From: Platycnemis pennipes
Lineage: Eukaryota > Arthropoda > Insecta > Odonata > Platycnemididae
Direction of reading: 5' to 3'
DNA length: 64,000 nucleotides
Assembly (NCBI GenBank): GCA_933228895.1
Contig: OW121854.1
Location: 7,691,131-7,755,130 of the forward strand
The translations under genes were made by a program, and so were the position numbers. Below the pieces are notes generated by a model, which saw only the letters and a list, made by a program, of their open reading frames with translations, was not told the DNA's origin and did not search any database. This document shows, in pieces, positions 33,095 through 44,520 of the stretch (positions are counted from its first letter, which is position 1; the number at the start of each line of letters is the position of its first letter).

Positions 33095-33106
33095 TAAAGT
33101 AAAACT

Positions 33107-33645
33107 TTCGCGCGTTGTGGCGTAAAATTCCTCGAAATTATGCCACTTTGGGTGAAAACGAAAAAAACGGAGTTGACTTTCATCGAGTTATCAAGTCATG
33201 GCTGGTGTTGGTTTCTTCATTTGTGTCGAGGCTCGAGAGAAGGCCGCAGCCGACTCGTCGTCTGTCATTTTCAGCGCCACCTAGGGGGAGGAAAACCCCT
33301 CCCAGTCCCACTGCTTCAATTTTGATCGACACCGCCAGGTGTCAGTGGGGTGCGGCGGCCGACACAAAGCGAGGGGGTGCGGGGGTGGGTGCCGACCGAG
33401 TTTGGCCAAGTTAGCACGCGCCGTGAGATACAAGAGGCTTTGCCGAAAATAGCATCAAAAGGCGTGAAAAATTCAGGAGGGGTCCGGGCGGGGGAGGGGG
33501 TGATTTTTGAGCGGCTCTGCTCTGCGCCCGAGGGGGAGGGACGAGGGGGGGGATGAGGGTAGGGTTAGGGTGCTCTGGAGGGTGGGGGGAGGGCACCCCT
33601 TTGCCTCGCGCACCAGATACCGGCTAGGGACCGCAGCATAGTAGT
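33107..33645. other. GC-rich non-coding patch
   Basis: Bases 33230-33600 are GC-rich with GGGGG runs (33480-33600). Frames on both strands are compositional. No gene. Confidence 0.4.
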
Positions 33646-33725
33646 GGTGCAATGGCAAGCGTCGGGCTTATTAGAGCACTGGCATCTCATCCAGAGCGCC
33701 CTGGTTCGCATCCCCGCAGCGGGAG
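33646..33725 (+). repeat. tRNA-derived SINE head
   Basis: A box A-like TGGTGCAATGGC (about 33651) and a box B-like GGTTCGCATCC (about 33701) lie at pol III promoter spacing. The acceptor and anticodon arms do not fold as a full tRNA, so this is a SINE head or tRNA pseudogene. It lies directly upstream of a pogo-like element. Confidence 0.55.
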
Positions 33726-33739
33726 ATTATTCACTGGTA

Positions 33740-34551
33740 CAGTAGAACCTCGCTTACACGACCCTCAATAACATGACAACCTCGATTACAAGTGCAATTT
33801 TCAAATTCCCTTAAGATTGCCTCAACACATAATGTTAAATTAACCTTTATAACGCGACTATTATTATCCAAACAACTGCAATAACACGGAATTTTTCCAA
33901 TTCACAGCGTAACTCAGAGCCTCTATAGCAAGTCGTTTTGAGAAGTCAACCTCGATAACCCGGCTCTATACATGAATGGGTCAACCTTTAAGTCTGTCGG
34001 ATACCACTGCCAAAAACGCTTCTGCAGACGTCTACGCCTCTTGATATGAAGACTCTGCTTCGCTACTTAAACAAAAGTTTTCAGCGCAATGTTCGAGAAT
34101 AAGGATTGATCTAGTAAATAAGTTTAGTCATTTTTCACTCGTTGCTTTTCTCATAATTCTGTTGAACTCAGAAAAACGCAAATTTTGACGAAAATAAGCT
34201 GATTTCCATAGTGTGTATGAAGTTAAATTCCGAACATAATGACCAATTATGACACTCTTTAAAAGCGGGAATCCTTCATCGCCATGTGGGACCAAGAATT
34301 CGCATATTTTACCTTGAAATTTAAACGAAAATTTGACACAAAACAATTCCATTCCCAAGAATTCTGTATTCTTGGATATGAGAATTAATAATAAATAGAC
34401 TTGGTTCGAAATGGTCACTCAAAAATTCCATCGTTATGAAGGGATTTAGTAATTCCAATAACCTCGATGACACGACTGACAGCCAAAATAACCTCAATAA
34501 CAAAACTGTTTCCCTAATACCCTCGAGACACTTCTTATCGAGGTTCTAATG
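33740..34551. mobile_element. pogo/Tigger-like non-autonomous DNA transposon
   Basis: The left end CAGTAGAACCTCGCTTA and the right end TCGAGGTTCTAATG are inverse of each other and match the CAGTAGAACCTCG ends of Tigger/pogo elements (Tc1-mariner superfamily). TA dinucleotides flank both ends (33738-33739 and 34552-34553). Extra internal copies of CCTCGAT-type motifs occur near 33780, 33950 and 34465-34500. The 812-base interior encodes no recognisable DDE transposase. Confidence 0.72.
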
Positions 34552-34639
34552 TATACGACCCCTGATTGAGTGTTTAGTAAAATGTGTTCGAGTTCAGTAC
34601 TCCATCCGTCGGATGAGTACACTCATAAATCAAAAATTA

Positions 34640-35055
34640 AAATATGCCAAAGGTTAAGCCCACCGAAAAAGCTGCTGTGATAACATTGACGTAATTTTCC
34701 TCCCGTCCTTGACTGCTCTTGTGGGAAGGGGAGGGAGTGGAGGGGGCTTCTCGGAAGGTCTGCTCGCACAGATGCTGTAGCAACTGCTCCTATTGACAGA
34801 GTCAGTTGTGTCCCCCCCATTACGATAAGGCAAAGTAGCTTCGCGGGCTCAGTTGTGATTGGACGAAGTCGATGTACGTCAGAGGTTGCACCACGCCCAC
34901 TTTTCCGAAAGGGTTAAAAACATCGGTTTTTCACCGCTTATAGCTCGAGAAATATTTGAGGGATCAAAAAACGGAAAAATACGGGTCTTTTTATTTTACA
35001 AACTCTTATCAGATTCGTCAATTAAAAAACATGGTAAACGACCCCATTCCGTCCC
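34640..35055 (-). repeat. Unclassified repeat U, long copy
   Basis: It starts near 34640 with sequence equivalent to the 3' side of the 37205 copy (AAAGCTGCTGTGATAACATTGACGT in minus logic) and ends at CATGGTAAACGACCCCATT (about 35030-35048). Blocks include TGCTCGCACAGATGCTGTAG and TTACGATAAGGCAAAGTAGC. Non-coding. It lies in inverted orientation to the 37205 copy, and the pair brackets the hAT-like element at 35714. Confidence 0.75.
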
Positions 35056-35705
35056 TCTAATATCCTTCATATTAATGACGCATATTGCTAAAAGCGATGC
35101 ACTTTCATGCGTCCATTGTGCCGTAGAAATGGACTCACCGCACTAAGGCTTCCGAGTTGTCAGAGGGCGGCACTACTTTTCCTCGACGTGCACGACTCGT
35201 GCTCACGTGTTGAGGAATATGTATGCTATTCGTGCCTCTAAGGAGGAGGGGTATTCAGCAGTCGAAGAAAGTCATTCGGAAGCACGCCCACGCGGTCCGT
35301 TGTTTGCTTGCAATCGCCTTCCTTCCGATAACGGCTCTATCCGTCATCGTCAAAGGTGCCATTGGAATGAGGCACAGTCATTAATTGACACCGACGAGCC
35401 CTGAGGCACACCTCCGCGAATGAGTTCCCAACCCGTTACCTCTCCCGCTGCATAATTCTCCACGGCAATGACGGGCTTTTTCGAAAAAAATATAAATGAC
35501 GTCCTCCCCATCCTTCAAGCTCCCCCTTCCACAAATACCTGTTATTTTCGTTCCCCAGGGTTGTTTGCGATTGTCGAATCCTCTGCGGCATTCAACCCCC
35601 CCCCCCCCCCCCCACCCTCCCCCAACTCTCTCTTATCTCTCATCTGAACTCACGTCGGCCAGTTCCTCATTCGGTCGCGAGAAGGAAATGTCTCTCCTCT
35701 CTTCG
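35056..35705. other. Non-coding stretch with C homopolymer
   Basis: A C tract of about 17 bases lies near 35598-35614. No gene seen. Confidence 0.35.
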
Positions 35706-35713
35706 ATCATCCC

Positions 35714-36808
35714 TAGGGCTGTGCGATACGATGTTCTGAATATCGCACGACGATATAATTCTGGTATCGCGTATTCGCCGATATATTGGTTTCGCGATAT
35801 AAATAGGAAATATCTTTACATGGACAATACCTATTTCGAGTCCATATTTCGAAACCTCGTTTCGAAATATCGACTCCCGATATCAAGTGCATATCGAGTA
35901 TCGTTGACGATATATCGGGATACATACATGATTCATATCGGGATATCGACACATCGGGATATCGGATATCGACTTATAGTATAATAACTTAAGGTGAAAG
36001 AGCATATAATTTTTAGGTAATAGAGGTTCTTTCGCAGAGAGGCAGATTCGCTGATATATTGGTTTCGCGATATAAATAGGAAATATGGACATGGTGATAT
36101 GGACATATAGTGATATGGACATATCGGGATATCGGCATATCGAATATCGGGATATCGACATATCGGGATATCAGCATATAGACATATCGGGATATGGACA
36201 TATCGACTTATAATTTCATAACTAAAGGCGAAAGAGAAAATAATTTTAGATAATAGAGGTTCTTTTCAATTTTTAATACGACCCATATGACTGAAATATA
36301 ACCATTTATCCTTGGTCGAAGAACGGTGAAAATTTTTTAAATTCCGAATTATGGTTTAAAAACAATAATTTTATCAACAAATTGGAACTTTTCTTGTTGA
36401 ATTCGAGTTTCCAGAGATGAAATCGCACCATGGTCATTCCATTATCCAAATTTTATTATTGAAAATTTATAGTTAATAACAATAGCAAATTAGACAATTT
36501 CAAATATACAATTATCGTTTGTGGAAGTGTAATATTTTATAAGAAAGAGACCGTTTGTAGAACTTCAATCCGATCAATTATTACCGAGAAATTGTGCTAA
36601 ATATAGACATTATTAAGGGTGACAGAAGAAAATAACGGGATCAGGATATCGTCATATCGGAATATCGTAATATCGGGATATCGACATATCGGGATATGAG
36701 ATTTCGACATATCGTGATATCGCGTTTCTAAATATCGACTCCGGATATCAAGTGCATATCGTGCCGATATATCGTGCGCTGTATAGCACAGCCATGAGCA
36801 CAGTCCTA
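35714..36808 (+). mobile_element. hAT-like non-autonomous element with GATATCG arrays, copy 1
   Basis: The ends read TAGGGCTGTGCGATA and its inverse (about 36790-36808). The flanking 8-base sequences ATCATCCC (35706-35713) and GTCATCAC (36809-36816) match at six positions, as expected for a worn hAT duplication. The outer 430 bases on the left and 160 on the right are arrays of short palindromic units (CGATATCGACATATCGGGAT type). The central core (about 36230-36640) is unique and shared, inverted, with copy 2. A 162-codon frame through the left array is a by-product of the repeat, not a gene. Confidence 0.7.
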
Positions 36809-36809
36809 G

Positions 36810-37204
36810 TCATCACCAATCCATCGCTACCCCCCTCACCCGCCCCATAATGCACTGCCCACTCCATCTCCGCCACGCAAACCACACGCCGCTGGCACGT
36901 CAATCAGTCATTAATCTCGCCCTTTCCCACCAGCTCTCTCCTCCGTGTCATAACTCCCTCCCGTCTGTTAGCGAGAGGAATGATATCCTCCTGAGCGTCA
37001 ACACTCTTGCCTCCCTGCCGCTTACCTGCGCGCAGCCTGGCGCCCGGAGATTTGATAACACACCCCCCGTGCGTATCCCGCTGTCGCGTCACATGCTGTG
37101 CTCCCCTTATTCCGAGGGTTGAATAAGGGAATGCCATACGGCTCGAAAACATTGAACATCGAGGTCATTATAGATGAGTCGAGTAGGACCCATCGGTTTC
37201 ATCG
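36810..37204. other. Non-coding spacer
   Basis: GC-balanced. Two overlapping frames on opposite strands (36850-37152) lack recognisable domains. Confidence 0.35.
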
Positions 37205-37765
37205 CTCTAAATTATTAGAGTTTATGGTAAATGGGGTCGTTTACCATGTATTTTTATTGCCGAATCTGATAGAGTTTGTAAAATAAAAAGACCCATATTT
37301 TTCCGTTTTTTGATCCGTTAATTATTTATCGAGTTAAAAACGGCGAAAAACTGATGTATTTGACCCTTTCGGAAAAGTGGGCGTGGTGCAACCTCTGACG
37401 TATATCGACTTCGTCCAATCACAACTTAGCCCGCGAATCTACTTTGCCTTATCGCAATGGGGGGACACCGCTGACTCTGCCAATAGGACAGTTGCGACAG
37501 CATCTCTGCGAGCAGACCTTCCGAGAACTCCCCTTCACTCCCTTCCCCTCCACGAAAAGCAGTCAAGGACGGGGGGAAAATGACGTCAATGTTATCACAG
37601 CAGCTTTTTCGGTGGGCGTCACCTTTTGCTTATTTAAATTTTTGATTTATGAGCGAATGGTTGTAGTTAGAAGATTAATTTTTTCACTAAAATTCTTTTT
37701 TTGTTTCAATCTAACGATATCGTGTACAAAATTGCGATTTCGGTTCCGAGTAAACGCCCCCATTG
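37205..37765 (+). repeat. Unclassified repeat U, longest copy
   Basis: Defines the family with 62210-62785. In order it has GTTTACCATGTA, GCCGAATCTGATAGAGTTT, AAAATAAAAAGACCC, AAAACTGATGTA, CCCTTTCGGAAAAGTG, TATATCGACTTCGTCCAATC, CATCTCTGCGAGCAGACCTT, GTCAAGGACGG, TTATCACAGCAG, TTTTGCTTATT and GATTTCGGTTCCGAGTAAAC. I see no terminal inverted repeats, tRNA promoter boxes or coding sequence. Class unknown. Confidence 0.75.
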
Positions 37766-37929
37766 AAGAGGTGATAACCTGACTTGATACCCGAAAACAA
37801 ACCCCTTAATTAAAATAAAGAACTTTTTATGTCTTGATATTTGACTATGTACATCCTGTACCTCATCGGTAATTTTTCGTAATACGTAATTTTATTACTT
37901 TATATGTCATGCGGCGGATATATATTATT

Positions 37930-38320
37930 CGTGGGGTGGAAACGTGGGCTTTGCGGAAAGGTACTTTGAGATGTGGGTGTGGAGAAGGATGGAGGAAGTA
38001 AAGTGGGTCTAATGGAAGACGAATGATTAAGTGCTAGAATTGGTAGGAGAGGAAAGTTATTCGATAAATGAAATTTAGAAGAAGGCACAAGGTGTGGTTG
38101 AAGAAGGTATTTAAGGGGTGTTTTTAAAGTCGTGATTAAGGAAGGAACGTAGGGTAAGCGGGTAAGTGAGAGGAGAAGAACGGTTGGCTTGAATAGAATG
38201 ATGGAAGGTATGAGGGGCTGGAAGGGTACATCGTGTGAAATTTAGGGGGATACTGTAAGAATTATGGTATGTCATCGGGGATGAGATGTACCTGCATATG
38301 TTGAGGACCACACCTGAAGT
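37930..38320 (+). pseudogene. RTE-like LINE, heavily decayed C-terminal fragment (third subfamily)
   Basis: The plus strand reads FEMWVWRRMEEVKWV, stop, then a VLELVGEE block and, after frameshifts, KEGT and a GKRVSERRRTVGLNRMMEGM-like block. Their order matches RTE-type RT C-termini (FEMW-RRM-KIKW, then VGE, then RGR). Only traces remain. Confidence 0.5.
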
Positions 38321-39974
38321 CTAAACCACGGAATATATTGTCGGAACAATCAGACCAAAATGCCAGTATTCCGGAAGAAATGATTTCTGGCATAATTTGA
38401 TGAGATCAGGCCTCTTGAGACTTCCACAGAATGTCTACGCTAATAAATGTCTGACAATGATTGTGAGAATGAAAGTATTTTCCTTCTGCTGGCAGATACT
38501 AGCTTACTAATTCCTTGGTAACAGCATTCTTCGCAGAAGATAATTCTGCGAAGAATTTGGTTTTTTACTGCTATTCAAGGAGTGAAATGAATTAGAGTAG
38601 TTTCTTGTGGGTTAAAAATATGTATGTACGTTGAAACCAGGAATGAAACGCCTCCCAAAATCAGGGATCTGATCTTGCATCCAGAGATACCATCATCGTC
38701 CAATTGTTTACCATGTTCCCTGTGGACGTGCTAGGTCTACATTGGAGAAACCACAGGTATATTTCAATGAATCGAAAGTTCTCTCCCACAATTGCGGATG
38801 GTGGAATAGCATTTTGGAGTAAGCCGTTGAAATGCGACTACAAAGAAGGAATTTCAACGCCAGAATGCTACAGCAAAATACACCAGTAAATTTGAATGGT
38901 GTTCCACTAAACTATAAATCTTCAACCAAACCCTCATGTGTTATTTTGGACAAAACATTAACATTAATGAGAATAGGTGGTAACATGTACATACTTTTTA
39001 GATTTGGGGAAAAATGTATTTGATGAGTTGATGATAAAGCGGAGTATTGCTTCAATTCAGTAAGATATGTTCAGTCAGATGTCACTTTTAAATTTTAAAA
39101 ACAGGATTGGACTTTTTAAAGCCACTTCTGAGGCAATTTCCTCGAATGTGGCATGTGCCTGGGCTTTTAGAAACAAAGCAAACAATAGAAGATAGTATGT
39201 CACGGTAAACAATTAAGAAAAAGTCTCAGAGCTTCCTGGTTCTCAAGATACCTAAACTAACCAGAACCATAAAACTGCTTCACGAATCCTTTTTCAAATC
39301 TCTCTCTTTCTCCAAAAATCCTCTTTTCATCAAGCTTTGGAGAGAGAAAAAAAATCCAAATTCCTCTTTTCCAAAACTTAATTCTTTCCTTTCCTATTCT
39401 CCCCGTAATTCTTGAAAAATTGTTGTACGATCCTTTTCCTAGCCTAAAAACCCCTGTCGTCGGGTACTGGTTGGGGTACACATTGACCTCGGTCAATTGA
39501 AAATTGGAACTGAATTATCAAATGGAGATTTACTACAAAGCGTCAGCATTTATGATAAGACAAAAGCGGTAGAACACCCGAAAATATTTCGTCCTCGAGT
39601 GAAACACATTGTTTCGGTACCCATTGCCTGTAGCAAAGGAAATATATGTTTGAATGAAATGTAATGAAAATGAAAACGGAAACTTATTACTGTCGCTTGG
39701 GGAGGTGACCGACGACTAAGGCATTTCATAATAATATCGTTTATCTTACTCTCGTTGGGCAAGCAGATGCTTACCAGCACATAGCCTTATTGCTCACCTT
39801 GAAATATTGGCGTTTTTAGGAGTAATGTGTGCTTTACGCATATCTCTTTGGGAATCATTATTTCGAACAATTTCAAACAGCAATCATCGTTTGCCAATTG
39901 CTTAATTTTGCGTACAGTTTAAAACATATGATTTTCGCAACTTTTGTCCACAAAGCACTCGGTGTTGCGGTTGA
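38321..39974. other. Non-coding stretch
   Basis: No recognised gene or repeat. Frames of 60-80 codons (38704-39023 plus; 39257-39496 minus; 39550-39780 minus) show no known domains. Confidence 0.35.
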
Positions 39975-39977
39975 ATT

Positions 39978-40340
39978 CATCTACATCTACATCTACACGA
40001 TACCCCGCAAGTCACCGCGAGAGTGTGTAGCAGGGGGGGAAAGATCACCAAGCATGCACTACCGACATGCAAGCAATAGGGTCTCTTGCAACTTGATTGT
40101 TAGTATCTACAGTATTTAAGGACTTAATACATGCATCATGCACTACAGACTACTCTAAAATATTTCCCATACCTATCCCTTTGCTATGCTGCCTATTCTG
40201 TTCTCTTATAGTACGGGGGAAAAATGCCATTTTGAATCTATCAGTGCGACAATCTATCTCTCTAATATTAATTATCTGGTCGAATATAGCATAATACGCT
40301 GGTGTTTTTAATATGTGCCTAACATCTTCAGTAAAGTTCA
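39978..40340 (-). mobile_element. LINE subfamily A, 3' UTR and extreme RT C-terminus (rightmost copy with a 3' end)
   Basis: The tail ACATCTACATCTACATCTAC (plus view, 39979 onward) and stem-loop are followed by the 3' UTR and a frame reading VRHILKTPAYYAIFDQI and DRFKMAFFPRTIREQNRQH. Truncated at about 40340. It is well preserved and hence relatively young. Confidence 0.8.
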
Positions 40341-42585
40341 ATCAATGTATCGCTACCGTCAAACACACCAGCATTTTCAGTATAATTTCTTCTTTTTGCC
40401 CCTGTTGGTTCATTGTCTACGTGCGTAACACAATACACATGAATACAGGGCATTAACATGTTATACTTATTTTTTGTTTGTTGCTGTTGTATTACTCTGC
40501 TTTTGGTCAAATTAGTCTAATGCTAGAAGTTCCACACGTTCAACTTCTGATGATGCTAAATTTAATATGGGTCCATCTCGCTAATGCACCTTGAAGTTAA
40601 TAGAAAACAGAATTTGCTTTCTTAGGGTATGGAAGGTCTTGGTTTATGTTTTGGGGAAGACGTGCATTAAGATTTGACCTAACATCCGTCCCGAGCGCCG
40701 ACTTCAGTCGAGATAGTTTACGGCCTTGTCTTCGGCCACAGCAGTGCGTGCGCAAGGCGCGAGTCCTTTTTTAGACGCCGGCGGCGGCGCCTGGTTTGTC
40801 TCTCTCCGTGGCTGTGTTTGACGTCGGTCGAGACGTGGTGCTCATCACAGTTTGGGGCGTGCGAAGGTGCTTCTCGCGGTGGGAGGGGAGAAGACGTCGG
40901 GAGGGGGGAGGGAATCCCTGCTTGGCGAGAAATTCCTCCGTTAATTAATGGGAGAAATTCCACGCCTCCCTCTTTCCTCCCCCCCCCCCCCCTCTCCCCC
41001 CACATCCCCATTAAGGATCGGTTGATGAAATATTTGACCGCAGCGGGCGTTTGTTTATGTTTGCCGACGCGGATTTAAGCGGATTCTCTCCTCCTCCATG
41101 TGATTACGGCGTTAACGATTCGTCTTGAGGGCGCTTTGCTGAGTCCCTGACATGTTTGCTAAGTTCCCCCCTCCATGTTTCGTGGATAACACTTGTTTTT
41201 TCATTATACGCATAAAGCTTCGAGATTGCCCTTAAAACTCGCCTCCCATGTTTGCTAAATCATTATTTGATCTTTCGCTACTCACACCGAACAGATACGG
41301 TTCGGAGGTGGGGGGTTTACAATACCCATATTTTTCATCCGCCTTTGAAAAAGTCACACATTTCGGATCGCTTATCGCGAGGTTGTTGAGCTAACATTTA
41401 CTTGGGAATTTACTGAATTTATTCCTAATCCTAAATTCTGTGTTCAGATCTATTCTTCTTTTTTTTGTGCCATCATTTGTAAAGATTTTTTCCATTTCCA
41501 AATGCGATGAGATTACCCTCTTTATATTTGCCCTTAGTGTGATTAGGAAAAGATTCTGAAATCATGTCATTTAACCCGAGGGTAAAGAGACATTTTTTTT
41601 TAACCGCCGCGGTTGCTGTGGATGAGATGGAGATTGTAGTTTCACGCAGTACGATTCGGTGTAATGATGGATCTCTCGCCCTTTCAGTCAGCAACTTCTC
41701 AATCCAATGTGCCGCTGACCCTCGACTATTTATTTGAATGCCATCTGTCTGTAGGAAAGTGGAGTCAGACGAGTATCAAAAAGGAAAAGATGCGGGAGAT
41801 AGAGGTGAGCGAAATTGGGAATTCTCGTTGCTACATCTTTGTTTGCGTGGGAATGTTGGGGGTTTGAGATTTACCGTGGAGGTGCTCGACGGATAATACC
41901 TCTCTCTCTCTCCACATTCTGAACTTCAGCATTTTCGCACTACCAAAAAAACAACAGCGCGCCCCTTGCTGCTCTCTTGTTTTCATTCCCGCGTACAAAT
42001 ATTTTTCCGAAAGGGTTCCCGCGCGGAGCGAGGAGCCATCTCGCTTGCTGCACTCCGATAAAAACACCCCCTGTGTGGAGAGAGAGAGAGAGGGAAGAAG
42101 CCAAGGGACGAGGTGCTTCCTTGAACGGGTGTCGGTTACTCATGGGCGGAATTTCATCACGGCCGTATCGGGCAGAGTTTGAAGAGAGGGACTGGTGAAT
42201 TTCCCTCGCCTCCTCGACGCGCGTATAGGTTTTCGCCTCGGAGGAGGAAATTTCCAGGGCCGACTAATGTTCGCTGGGGCCTCCTCGGAATGTTGTCGGG
42301 AACCCAGATAACGCAACATCTCCTCCTCTGGAAGACAGTGGAAAGTTCGCCCCCCACCCCTCTTTTGTCTTCTCTCTGCTGCGAAGCGCCGACCCCTGCT
42401 CCCCACGCTGATGTCTTATTCTATTGCTCTCTCTGCGAAGCAACACTTGATCTTGTTCCACCTCCTCCTTTAAAATCCTCCGGAGCGTTTTTGGATTGCG
42501 TTACCAAACATCTGTAGTTCGTTTTTCAGGCAACGATCCAAAGTATTTGCTAACAACCTTCAACATTTGGCTGTAGGTAGTAATT
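40341..42585. other. Non-coding stretch with GC-rich patches
   Basis: Bases 40690-41050 (with a C homopolymer near 40979-40992) and 41960-42500 are GC-rich. An (AG) run lies at 42079-42093. Long frames on both strands in 42140-42520 are proline/arginine-rich shadows. Nothing recognisable. Confidence 0.4.
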
Positions 42586-42597
42586 AAATTACTCCTG

Positions 42598-42764
42598 AAA
42601 TCGATAGATTCGGCTGTAACATGGTGATAATTCATGCTGAATGAGAAGATGCAACCTATGTGAATTTTCAGACTTTATTTTACTGGTACGACGCGGTTTC
42701 GAAGCTAAGGCGTCATTTAGAATAAAGTCTTTGCATATTTACATAGGTTGCATATTCTTATTCT
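42598..42764 (-). mobile_element. Short Penelope-like (ribozyme-bearing foldback) element 3
   Basis: A 167-base insertion flanked by AAATTACTCCTG (42586-42597) and AAATTACTTCTG (42765-42776), an 11 of 12 match. Arms at 42646-42682 and 42716-42757 pair as a long hairpin (GATGCAACCTATGT against ACATAGGTTGCAT, then GACTTTATT against AATAAAGTC). At its apex the minus strand has a degenerate core, CTAAATGA, then GAAACCGCGTC with the predicted site GTC. The tail (42598-42645) contains, in minus sense, ATTATCACCATGTTACAGCC, resembling the tails of the other three elements. Confidence 0.6.
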
Positions 42765-42776
42765 AAATTACTTCTG

Positions 42777-43744
42777 CTAGAATGCTTGATTACCTAATTC
42801 TTTTTAATTGAACCTTTTGTCACGAAAATATTTCAATGGAAACGGTGCTTATTAATGAGAAAACATTCTTTGATTATGAATTAATTCAGTGTCTTTATCT
42901 TTTAATTATACGATGAATGTTTTTAGTTGGCTTCATTTTGTACAGTGTGTGTTTTTTTATGAAAGCCAGGTCTAAACAGTTATGTTCGATGGCTTCTTAA
43001 ATTATTACTCATGTTTCATATTTTCAATTTCATCCCTACAATGCAAGATTTGGGAAATCTAAAGAGAGATTAGTCATATTGATTAGTATAATTATCATTT
43101 TATATTGGACTTTAACTACCGAGGTCTAACCTAGATTACTCTTTCTTCTAATACAAGTACGGCATCCATACCCATGATGGGAAATTCGATCCCGCAACTT
43201 TTGGGTTGCCAGGCCTGCACATCACTGTTCTGTCTAACTCGGCCAGCAGCAGTTAGTAATAACTACCTTACTTGATGAACATATGCAAACAGCCTATCTC
43301 TTATTTTGTCTCTAAGGGAAATTATGATAGTTTTAAACTGGTTTTCCAGTTGTGACTTGATAATCAGGTTTAAGATTCGGTAGTGTGTTCTTTCTTTCCC
43401 AACTTTAGCTTCAGAGTCTTAGTTGCATTTATCCCGGGAGAAGTCACATTCACCCGTAGTCTGAATAGTACGAACCAATTGCGGAAGAGACTGTAAGAAC
43501 AATGGTGTCTTCCCGTTCGACCCGAGGTTGACTGAGTTTAGCCTATGTCCTTAGCCTCAAATTTACATAACAGGTACAATGGGAAACATTTAAATGGGCG
43601 ATCACGTCCTTAGGGAACACTGTAGATGAAGAACACCAATTACACTGCACATGCAATTGAATCTGCCGTTAAAATTATGTGTAGCAAATAATATTACCTA
43701 TGTTGCTACAAAAAGCGCCATTAAATTATTTTTTTAATTCGTCA
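42777..43744. other. Non-coding stretch with a weak tRNA-like SINE head
   Basis: AT-rich. At 43170-43257 the minus strand has a box A-like TGGCCGAGTTAGAC and a box B-like GGATCGAATTTCC, suggesting a worn SINE head. No gene. Confidence 0.4.
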
Positions 43745-44520
43745 GTGTACGAGGGTATTTCGGATAGTAAGGTCCGATTTATAATAAAAAATAAAACCAC
43801 AGATTTTTTCAAAAAACTTCTTCTATTTTTTCCTTACATCTTTCTCTATATTTCGAATTAGTTTCCATTTTTGTTTAAACATTTGTCATAACGTTCGACA
43901 AGGTTTTGTATGACGAAGTCGTAGAATTCTGCCGCCTCTGAGGATAACCAGTCTTTTAACTGCTTTTTTGGACCAATATCAAAAGGATGGTGATCAAAAT
44001 TTAGAGAACATTGTCACAGGTGAGGAGACGTTGGTTTCTCACTTGACCCCCGGTTCTAAACGCCAGTCAATGGAATGGCGTCACCCGACATCACCAGTCA
44101 AAGAGTCAAGGCCAGGTGCACAATCTCAACTCGCAAGGTTATGGCAACCGTGTTCTGGGATAGACATGGGGTCTTGTTAGTCGGGTTTATGCAACGAGGG
44201 ACAACAATAAATGCAGCCGCATACTGCGCTACCCTGACTAAACTTTGACGTGCAATACAGAATAAGCGACGTGGCCTTCTGATGTCTGGGATTGGAAATG
44301 GATGTTGCTGCATGACAATGCCAGACCCCATTTTGCCATTCAAACCCAAAATCTTATCAGATCTTATGGATGGGAAACAGATTAACCACCCAGGTACGGT
44401 CCAGTCTTGGCGCCGAGCAATGTTCAATTGTTCCGCTACCTGAAGTAGTGAGTTTCTTGGTGGCAAGCGCTTCCTTGCAGATGACGAGGTGAAAAAAGCA
44501 GGACACAATACATGATATTT
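43745..44520 (+). pseudogene. mariner transposase, dead and internally rearranged
   Basis: The plus strand (43963-44515) encodes the central transposase, starting DQYQKDGDQNLENIVTGEET (TGDET in active mariners, so the first catalytic Asp appears as Glu) and continuing HLTPGSKRQSMEWRHPTSP. After a frameshift near 44103 come the VMATVFWDRHGVLLV-like and HDNARPHFA blocks, the latter containing the second Asp. The third catalytic position reads SN instead of SD. The C-terminal part, WLSSEAAEFYDFVIQNLVER and onward, lies on the minus strand at about 43850-43960, followed outward by the TIR-like CGAGGGTATTTCGGATAGTA (43749). So the 3' end is inverted and placed upstream of the core. The N-terminal helix-turn-helix region is absent. 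Confidence 0.85.

Noticed and set aside
35496..35984. 162-codon plus-strand frame with YR-rich repeats
   Set aside because: Most of it is the translated GATATCG array of the hAT-like element.
35714..36790. Regular short repeats that might recall a CRISPR array
   Set aside because: Units are only 6-22 bases, palindromic and without unique spacers, inside a transposon of a eukaryotic genome.
43745..43962. A second, independent mariner copy
   Set aside because: Its coding content begins almost exactly where the plus-strand core ends, which is better explained by rearrangement of one element. Two copies cannot be fully excluded.
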